This document shows, piece after piece, positions 1 through 5,348 of a stretch of DNA of 5,348 nt. Every line of letters begins with the position of its first letter. Position 1 is the first letter of the stretch. The notes under the pieces were generated by a model. It did no database searches. It was not told the origin of the DNA and saw nothing but the letters and a program-made list of their open reading frames with translations. Origin of the DNA: Myxococcaceae bacterium. Its GTDB lineage: Bacteria; Myxococcota; Myxococcia; Myxococcales; Myxococcaceae. A program made the position numbers and the translations under genes. Where the stretch lies: contig JAGSPQ010000554.1 of assembly GCA_018262385.1 (NCBI GenBank), forward strand, positions 1-5,348, given 5' to 3'.

Positions 1-1997
1 GGGAAGGCGGACTTCAAGCCGGCGTACAGCTGGTCGAGGCGAAGCGAGGCGCCGTCGCCGCCCGCCCAGTCGAGCGCTCCCCCCGGCGGGCCGTCGCCGC
101 GGGTCACCGGGTACGCCTGCTGGTGCCCGTAGTCGAACGGAGTGACTTCACAGCCGATCATCGACGCCATCTGATCCTGCGCCCCGAGCGAGCGGATCAC
201 CGGGTCGAAGTCGGTGATGAAGTCGTGATCGGTCGACACCAGCACGTCGACCCCTTCCGCCGCGAAGGACGCGACCCGCGCCGCGTTGGCGACCGAGCTG
301 TCGGCGCTCGCCACCGCGTGCACGTGGAGGTCCGCGCTCATCCAATCCCTGGTGTCCACCACCCGGGCGAGGGTGGCGTTGACGGTCGCGGCCGTGGTGG
401 TGAGATCGACCGGCTGCCCCGCCATCGGGAAGGTGTCGGGGAAGGCGGAGTACTCCGGCCCGCGGGTGACGAACACCTCGTAGGCGCCCGGCGGCACCCG
501 CAGCTCGAGGCTGCCGGTCGCGGGGACGAAGCCGATCGCCGCGATGTTCGAGGGGACCTCGTCGACGTCGAAGAACGGCCGGTAGTGCGCGAGCTGGGTG
601 GGGCAGGGGCCCGAGGGGCAGCGCACCGTCACCTTCGAGGTCAGCGCGGCCCCGAACGGATCCTTCACCGAGACGCTCAAGGTGCGCGAGCGCCCGAGCT
701 TCAGCGCCGCCGACACCTGGCCGGTCGAGGGCACCGTCACCGCGGTGGGGGCCTCGACTGCGTGGCCCCGCTCACCGGCGACGACGGTGTAGTTGCCCGG
801 AGGCAGATCGACCTTCGCCTTGCCCAGGCTGTCGGTGACCAGCACCGTCTTCTGCTTCGCCGAGCTGTCGATCACCGCGACCCGGACCGCGGCGCCAGGC
901 AGATCATCGTCGAGCCGGGTGACGGTGACGTCGAGCCGCGCCCGCGAGGTCGCGTCGAAGGTCTGCATCTGCGACAGCGCGTCGCCCAGATCCCGGCCGA
1001 CGAAGAGGTCGCGCAGGTAGCTGCGCTGGCTGCCGGCGAGGATCCCGAACGAGCCCGGCCGCCTGGTCGCCTGGGCGTCGATCCAGGTCAGCAGCCCGGT
1101 CTGGCCTTCGCCGCCGGCGAGCAGGCCGACCACCCCGCTGACGTAGAGCAGCGCGCTGCTCGGCTCGGGCGTCTTCGGATCGGCGAACTTGTAGCTGCGC
1201 ACCGCATAGGCGACTTCCTCGGCCTGGTAGCCGTACCAGGGCGAGGCGTCGGCGGTGCAGCCCTTGGCGCCCAGGCCGTTCTTGCAGCTGCCGGGGTTGA
1301 AGAAGTCGCTCACGCCGCCCTGCTCGAACAGGTCGCCGACCCCGGTGACGATGTTCTCTTTGCCGCTGTTGCAGAACGCGGTGAGCACGCGCACCCGGCT
1401 CTCGCCCGGCGAGAGGACGAAGTAGGTGGTCGCGGTGATCGGCAGCGGGAGGTTCGGATCCGTCACCAGCTTCACCCCCGCGCCGAGGTACTGGTCGATG
1501 ATGTTGGGCACGTTGATGTAGTCGTTGACCGCGTCGACCCCGGTGGCGGCGATCACCGCGGCGCCGCCGGTCGACCCGTCCTGCAGCACCTCGACCTTCT
1601 TGGCGTTGATGGTGCGGCCGAACGCGTAGAGCACGGTCAGCTTGCCGATCTGGTCGCGGGGGGCCTGGCCGGCGGCGCGCTTCAGATCGGCGTCGATGAT
1701 CGCTCCGCCGTAGGGGGCCGCGCCGATGTGCCGGTAGGGCCGCTGGATCACCACCCGGATCTTGTCGTTCTCGAGCAGGTAGTCGCCGACGACCCCCTGG
1801 GCGAACGGGCCTCCGACCAGCTCGGCCTCGGCCTCGATCAGCTTTGCCTTCGCGCCGTTGCCGACCGCGGAGAAGAGGCCGGTGGCGGCGAGATCCACCT
1901 CGCAGCGCTCCGACGGCTGCGGCACGGGCAGCGGCTTCTTCGCCGGGCAGGCAGAAAGGACGGCGGCGAACAGCGCCAGCGCAAGCGGGGATCTCAT
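1..1997 (-). CDS. Lipoprotein with CehA/McbA-type PHP metallohydrolase domain (3' end beyond the window)
   Basis: Read on the minus strand from the ATG at 1997-1995, this frame stays open for 665 codons to the left edge, so the C-terminus is missing. The start is supported by a short lipoprotein signal peptide: MRS, a hydrophobic stretch, then lipobox LSAC with the acceptor Cys at residue 17. The protein is probably lipidated and exported. Residues about 25-345 are beta-rich and I do not recognise a domain there. Residues about 350-405 look like a carboxypeptidase-regulatory-like fold (ending LPPGNYTVVAG), and about 415-550 is a second Ig-like part containing VPPGAYEVFVTRGPEYS. The PHP-type metal site follows: DLHVH at 556-560, STDHD at 588-592 and CEVTPFDYGH at 616-625, with H558, H560, D590, H591, E617 and H625 as likely ligands or active-site residues. 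This motif order is typical of CehA/McbA-like phosphoester or carbamate hydrolases; the substrate cannot be told. It is transcribed divergently from the next genes. Confidence 0.88.
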   Translation of the reverse strand, partial: MRSPLALALFAAVLSACPAKKPLPVPQPSERCEVDLAATGLFSAVGNGAKAKLIEAEAELVGGPFAQGVVGDYLLENDKIRVVIQRPYRHIGAAPYGGAIIDADLKRAAGQAPRDQIGKLTVLYAFGRTINAKKVEVLQDGSTGGAAVIAATGVDAVNDYINVPNIIDQYLGAGVKLVTDPNLPLPITATTYFVLSPGESRVRVLTAFCNSGKENIVTGVGDLFEQGGVSDFFNPGSCKNGLGAKGCTADASPWYGYQAEEVAYAVRSYKFADPKTPEPSSALLYVSGVVGLLAGGEGQTGLLTWIDAQATRRPGSFGILAGSQRSYLRDLFVGRDLGDALSQMQTFDATSRARLDVTVTRLDDDLPGAAVRVAVIDSSAKQKTVLVTDSLGKAKVDLPPGNYTVVAGERGHAVEAPTAVTVPSTGQVSAALKLGRSRTLSVSVKDPFGAALTSKVTVRCPSGPCPTQLAHYRPFFDVDEVPSNIAAIGFVPATGSLELRVPPGAYEVFVTRGPEYSAFPDTFPMAGQPVDLTTTAATVNATLARVVDTRDWMSADLHVHAVASADSSVANAARVASFAAEGVDVLVSTDHDFITDFDPVIRSLGAQDQMASMIGCEVTPFDYGHQQAYPVTRGDGPPGGALDWAGGDGASLRLDQLYAGLKSAF

Positions 1998-2068
1998 GGG
2001 CCCCACGGCTTAGCCCCGCAGACCGCGGCGCCACAACGATCTGGGTCACCGGCCTGTCCGGCGCTTGC

Positions 2069-2074
2069 TACACT
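2069..2074 (+). promoter_or_regulatory. Possible -10 element (TACACT) for the tail-anchored protein/aminotransferase unit
   Basis: In the 91-bp divergent gap, TACACT preceded by TTGC resembles a sigma-70-type extended -10. At 17-bp spacing the -35 region would be near 2046-2051 (TCACCG), a poor match to TTGACA. Initiation about 7 nt downstream would start the RNA near 2081 and leave a leader of only about 8 nt before the ATG at 2089, so the message would be nearly leaderless; no Shine-Dalgarno sequence is visible there. I saw no convincing promoter for the leftward lipoprotein gene, only a weak GGGG just upstream of its ATG. Confidence 0.33.
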
Positions 2075-2088
2075 CCGGCCCCTTTCGA

Positions 2089-2682
2089 ATGCCGATCACG
2101 CGCACCGAAGCCGAACTCCAGTCGGCGATCGAGACGATGTTCCGGGTGAGGGCGGTGGAGTCGCCTCCCGACGAGCAGGGCGCTCGCACCATCTGGCACC
2201 GCGGCCACAAGGGTGCCGACCTGGTCACCTGGGTCGATGCCTTCGGCCGGGTGACCCGCCAGGAGCTCTACCTGTTCGACGATTGCCTCGTCTGGGAGAA
2301 GGCGTCGGGGGTGCGCACCGGGCAGTCGGAGGATCGCGAGGGCAGCCGGCTCACTCCTGCGCCGGGGATGATCGCCTTCGACTCGGACAACGACGACGAG
2401 CGGATCGTGCGGGCGCGCAAGGCGCTCGGGCCCTACGGCGGCGCCGACAAGTTCATCCTCCACGCGCGGGGGTTGGTCGGCGGGCTGCCGCCTGGCGATG
2501 ACGAGGTCACCCGCGGCGCCGACGCGGTCAATCTGGCCGAGCGGGTTGCCTTGCGGCAGGAGAGCGAGCGGCGCGCGGCGGCGCTGGCCAAGGCCAGGAG
2601 GCTGCGGCTGATCGCGGTGACGGCCGGGTGCGCGCTGATCGGGCTGGGGCTGCTGATCTGGATCTTCGGGCTGGGGCCGTGA
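2089..2682 (+). CDS. Tail-anchored membrane protein of unknown function (197 aa)
   Basis: I do not recognise a family. The protein begins MPITRTEAELQSAIETMF and is mostly soluble, with a mixed acidic/basic core that includes WHRGHKGADLVTW, LYLFDD and a DSDNDDE acidic patch near residues 104-110. Residues about 145-173 form a charged, probably helical stretch (RQESERRAAALAKARRLR). A single hydrophobic segment follows at about 174-195 and ends two residues before the C-terminus. With basic residues just before that segment and no signal peptide, a cytoplasmic domain held in the inner membrane by a C-terminal anchor is the likely topology. The ATG at 2089 is preferred over an in-frame TTG at 2065, because that TTG lies just before and against the putative -10 element and has no ribosome-binding site. 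The stop is 2 nt before the aminotransferase ATG, so the two are probably co-transcribed. A link to amino acid metabolism is only guilt by association. Confidence 0.75.
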   Translation: MPITRTEAELQSAIETMFRVRAVESPPDEQGARTIWHRGHKGADLVTWVDAFGRVTRQELYLFDDCLVWEKASGVRTGQSEDREGSRLTPAPGMIAFDSDNDDERIVRARKALGPYGGADKFILHARGLVGGLPPGDDEVTRGADAVNLAERVALRQESERRAAALAKARRLRLIAVTAGCALIGLGLLIWIFGLGP

Positions 2683-2684
2683 CG

Positions 2685-2687
<3 letters not shown>
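2673..2687 (+). promoter_or_regulatory. Ribosome-binding site and start region of the aminotransferase, coupled to the upstream stop
   Basis: GGGG at 2673-2676 lies 8 nt before the ATG at 2685, a reasonable Shine-Dalgarno distance, and is still inside the upstream gene. The upstream TGA is at 2680-2682. A GTG at 2679-2681 overlaps that stop and is in frame with the aminotransferase, but it would be only 2 nt from the GGGG. The ATG at 2685 is therefore the better start. The arrangement suggests translational coupling. Confidence 0.5.
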
Positions 2688-3866
<1,179 letters not shown>

Positions 3867-3872
3867 CCCCCG

Positions 3873-3908
3873 CCCCGGGCCGGGGTCCCCCCGATCGCTC
3901 GACCCCGG
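3873..3908 (+). terminator. GC-rich hairpins after the aminotransferase, possible terminator
   Basis: Starting 7 nt after the stop codon, CCCCG (3873-3877) can pair with CGGGG (3881-3885) around a GGC loop. Alternatively, CCGGGGTC (3880-3887) pairs perfectly over 8 bp with GACCCCGG (3901-3908) around a 13-nt loop. The two foldings share bases and exclude each other. There is no T tract, so this is not a canonical intrinsic terminator, though high-GC genomes often lack a clear one. Confidence 0.4.
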
Positions 3909-3923
3909 AGCACCCCGTGCTCC
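3907..3923 (+). other. Perfect 7-bp hairpin leading into the tandem array
   Basis: GGAGCAC (3907-3913), loop CCC, then GTGCTCC (3917-3923) forms a perfect stem. The right arm GTGCTCC recurs six times in the array, starting at 3917, 3925, 3941, 3949, 3965 and 3973, whereas GGAGCAC occurs once. The single left arm could therefore pair with any of six right arms. It overlaps the end of the 8-bp stem just upstream by two bases. Confidence 0.5.
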
Positions 3924-3983
3924 CGTGCTCCAGGCAACCCGTGCTCCCGTGCTCCAGGCAACCCGTGCTCCCGTGCTCCAGGC
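3914..3983 (+). repeat. 24-bp tandem repeat, three copies, with an 8-bp sub-period
   Basis: The unit is two copies of CCCGTGCT followed by CCAGGCAA. Copies start at 3914, 3938 and 3962 and are identical; the third stops after CCAGGC at 3983, exactly where the insertion sequence begins. The spacing of the GTGCTCC core (8, 16, 8, 16, 8 bp) shows an underlying 8-bp period. The array is noncoding as far as I can see: translated frames through it belong to shadow frames. It looks like a small variable-number tandem repeat and lacks the repeat-spacer layout of a CRISPR. Confidence 0.9.
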
Positions 3984-4054
3984 CTGATCATTGATCACAT
4001 CTCCCGCGCCGCCGTCCAACCGGCGAAATAGGCGAGGAATTTGTCGTAGCCGCG
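3982..4054 (+). repeat. Left 73-bp terminal inverted repeat of the insertion sequence
   Basis: Base-by-base comparison shows identity to the reverse complement of 5276-5348, diverging at 4055 (G here, C in the partner). It starts GCCTGATCATTGATCA and contains two GATC sites. On the minus strand it encodes RGYDKFLAYFAGWTAAREM and a stop, the C-terminal tail of the transposase, which shows that it derives from the right end. Confidence 0.95.
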
Positions 4055-4108
4055 GCACCAGCAGACAGCTTCCCGGAGCTGGCCAGCTCGGATGCCGAGC
4101 TCGAGGGG

Positions 4109-5335
4109 ATGTACCGCTTCATGAGCAACGAGGCGGTGGGGTGGAAAAAAGTCCTCGAGCCTCATCTGGCGGCCACCGTCGAGCGCGCTCAATCATCTGC
4201 GCGGACGTTGTTGGTGATCCAGGACAGCAGCGACTTCTATTTTTCGGGAGAAGCGCTTCGCGAGGGCCTGGGCCACATGCCTCAGGGCCAGGGATTCATC
4301 GGGCACTTCGCGCTCGCGGTGGCGTGTGACGGCACTGAACGCAGCCCGCTTGGGCTGCTCGGGGTGGAGACCATCTTCCGGCGCGGCCCAGCCACCCCGA
4401 AGCCGAAGCACGAACGGGAGTCTGCGCGCTGGCCACGCATGGTGGACGAGATCCAAACAAGAGTCGGCAAACTCAGGCCGATTCACGTGATGGACCGCGA
4501 GGCCGACGACTATTCGCTGCTCGCCAAGCTCACCGCAGAGGCCGGGCGTTTCATCATTCGAATCAACGAGGGCCGGGTGCTGGAGCATGAGGGACGACCT
4601 CCCTCGTCCGAAACGCCGCACCTCAATGAGGCGCTGCAGGTGCTTGAAGGAACCGTCCTTCGGACTGTTGTGCTCAGCCGGCGGGTGGCCAAGAACAAGA
4701 AGAACGCGAGGAGCCATGCTTCTCGTGATCGCCGGGAAGCGAATCTCAGCGTCCGCGCGCTGCAGGTCAGAGTGCAGAAGCCCTACAACGTGAAGCACGA
4801 AACGAAGGCCCTGACGCTGAACGTCGTCCAGGTGTTTGAGCCCAGTCCCCCTGAGGACGCGGAGCCGATCTGCTGGACGCTGGCGACCAGTGAACCCATC
4901 TCCACCCTCGCCGAAGTCACCGCGGTGGTCGACTGGTACTGCGCTCGCTGGTTGGTCGAAGAATTCTTCAAGGCGCTGAAGACGGGCTGCGCCTTCGAGA
5001 AACGCCAGCTTGAGACCGCGCATTCGCTGCTCAACGCCTTGGCTGTCCTGGCCCCAGTGGCCTGGCGACTACTGGTGTTGCGGAGCCTCAGCCGCGAACG
5101 TCCTGAGACCCCGGCTTCCACCGTTTTCAGTGAGGACGAACTGAAACTGCTTCGAGTGATGTCCAAACGGGTGAAGCTCTCGAACGAACCAAGTGTCGAC
5201 GAGGCCTTGCGAGCGATCGCAGGACTTGGAGGTCACCTGAAGAACAATGGCCCGCCTGGCTGGATGGTCATCGGGCGCGGCTACGACAAATTCCTCGCCT
5301 ATTTCGCCGGTTGGACGGCGGCGCGGGAGATGTGA
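4109..5335 (+). CDS. IS4-family Tn5-like transposase, N-terminally truncated (408 aa)
   Basis: Catalytic residues are intact. D39 in VIQDSSDF matches Tn5 D97, and D129 in VMDREADDY matches Tn5 D188. The YREK motif is Y277, R280, E284 and K291, with the exact 2-3-6 spacing and E284 matching Tn5 E326. The C-terminal LGGHLKNNGPPGW corresponds to the last part of Tn5 transposase. The N-terminus is abnormal. MYRFMSNEAV aligns with Tn5 residues from about 60 (AYRFIRNPNV), so roughly the first 40-60 residues, which in Tn5 contact the transposon end, are absent. The frame is open upstream from 3995, and 4055-4108 still encodes transposase-like sequence (APADSFPELASSDAELEG). There is no ATG, GTG or TTG upstream in frame, only a CTG at 4079. 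The GAGGGG touching the ATG is too close for a good ribosome-binding site. The gene is probably defective as a transposase, or makes an inhibitor-like product. Confidence 0.85.
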   Translation: MYRFMSNEAVGWKKVLEPHLAATVERAQSSARTLLVIQDSSDFYFSGEALREGLGHMPQGQGFIGHFALAVACDGTERSPLGLLGVETIFRRGPATPKPKHERESARWPRMVDEIQTRVGKLRPIHVMDREADDYSLLAKLTAEAGRFIIRINEGRVLEHEGRPPSSETPHLNEALQVLEGTVLRTVVLSRRVAKNKKNARSHASRDRREANLSVRALQVRVQKPYNVKHETKALTLNVVQVFEPSPPEDAEPICWTLATSEPISTLAEVTAVVDWYCARWLVEEFFKALKTGCAFEKRQLETAHSLLNALAVLAPVAWRLLVLRSLSRERPETPASTVFSEDELKLLRVMSKRVKLSNEPSVDEALRAIAGLGGHLKNNGPPGWMVIGRGYDKFLAYFAGWTAAREM

Positions 5336-5348
5336 TCAATGATCAGGC
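5276..5348 (-). repeat. Right 73-bp terminal inverted repeat of the insertion sequence
   Basis: This is the inverted partner of 3982-4054. Positions 5276-5335 encode the last 19 transposase residues and the TGA stop; 13 noncoding bases follow to the tip. The TGA is part of TGATCAATGATCA, which carries two GATC sites. Because this copy is in frame with an intact protein C-terminus, it is the original of the pair. Confidence 0.95.

Larger units (their letters stand above)
3982..5348 (+). mobile_element. IS4-family (Tn5/IS50-like) insertion sequence with an abnormal left end
   Basis: The 1367-bp element is bounded by 73-bp perfect inverted repeats and holds one large gene encoding a DDE transposase with the YREK signature of the IS4 family. 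Codon use is visibly less extreme in GC than in the neighbouring genes, consistent with acquired DNA. As in IS50, the transposase stop codon lies inside the terminal sequence, 13 nt from the right tip. The right tip coincides with the last base of the window, so the far target site cannot be seen; the 3981/3982 boundary could shift by a base or so. The left 73 bp duplicate the 3' end of the transposase gene in inverted orientation where the gene's 5' end would be expected, so the element appears rearranged. I cannot name a specific IS. Confidence 0.85.

Noticed and set aside
904..2049. 381-residue open frame on the minus strand
   Set aside because: Same strand as the lipoprotein but a different frame; an Arg-rich translation without domains, whereas the frame starting at 1997 has a lipobox and PHP motifs.
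2065..2088. TTG start giving an 8-residue N-terminal extension of the 197-residue protein
   Set aside because: It lies immediately against the putative -10 element and lacks a ribosome-binding site; the ATG at 2089 is simpler.
123..2501. 792-residue open frame on the plus strand
   Set aside because: It lies antisense to the lipoprotein gene and then out of frame with the 197-residue gene. The translation is Arg/Gly/His-rich low-complexity sequence with no recognisable motif, typical of a high-GC shadow.
2628..2684. GTG start giving a 19-residue extension of the aminotransferase
   Set aside because: The extension overlaps the membrane-anchor codons of the upstream gene and does not resemble aminotransferase N-termini; family similarity begins soon after the ATG at 2685.
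3914..3983. Possible CRISPR array
   Set aside because: The copies are directly adjacent with no unique spacers, and there are no cas genes nearby; it is a simple tandem repeat.
3995..4192. 65-residue minus-strand frame at the left end of the insertion sequence
   Set aside because: Its C-terminal RGYDKFLAYFAGWTAAREM is explained by the inverted copy of the transposase tail. The rest is antisense to the transposase gene and unrelated to transposase, so it is not a gene.
4193..5023. 276-residue minus-strand frame inside the insertion sequence
   Set aside because: Antisense to the DDE transposase with no recognisable motif; no sign of a passenger gene.

Overview
The window is 5.3 kb of very GC-rich bacterial DNA. 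Third codon positions in the three host genes are almost all G or C, and the genes include a lipoprotein metallohydrolase and a kynurenine-type aminotransferase. Base composition and gene style suggest Myxococcota or a related deltaproteobacterial group, but this is an inference: no rRNA or other marker gene is present.

Layout. (1) Positions 1-1997, minus strand: a large lipoprotein gene cut by the left edge. It has a lipobox signal peptide, a beta-rich N-terminal part, carboxypeptidase-regulatory-like/Ig-like segments and a PHP-type metal-binding domain of the CehA/McbA kind. Three much longer-looking frames antisense or out of phase to it are shadows. (2) Positions 1998-2088: a 91-bp divergent intergenic region with a possible -10 element for the rightward genes. 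(3) Positions 2089-3866, plus strand: a two-gene unit. A 197-residue tail-anchored membrane protein of unknown function is followed after 2 nt by a class I/II PLP-dependent aminotransferase of the kynurenine/glutamine/methionine transaminase group. (4) Positions 3867-3983: a GC-rich intergenic stretch with two strong hairpins and three copies of a 24-bp tandem repeat built on an 8-bp sub-period. (5) Positions 3982-5348: an IS4-family, Tn5/IS50-like insertion sequence that fills the rest of the window and reaches its last base.

The most unusual part is the insertion sequence. Its two ends are identical inverted copies over 73 bp, and the right copy encodes the last 19 residues and the stop codon of the transposase. 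The left end is therefore an inverted copy of the 3' end of the transposase gene, sitting where the 5' end of that gene should be. The transposase keeps all its DDE and YREK residues but lacks its first 40-odd residues. Its first usable ATG lies within a few residues of the position where Tn5 starts its transposition inhibitor protein. Either the element has been rebuilt by inverted-copy recombination and deletion, giving an element with two right ends and an inhibitor-like product, or the left junction is an assembly artefact. The element lies in or at the edge of the 24-bp tandem array, so the sequence beyond position 5348 should decide this.

I saw no CRISPR array, tRNA, rRNA or defence gene cluster. 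The lipoprotein and the two rightward genes show no clear functional link to each other.
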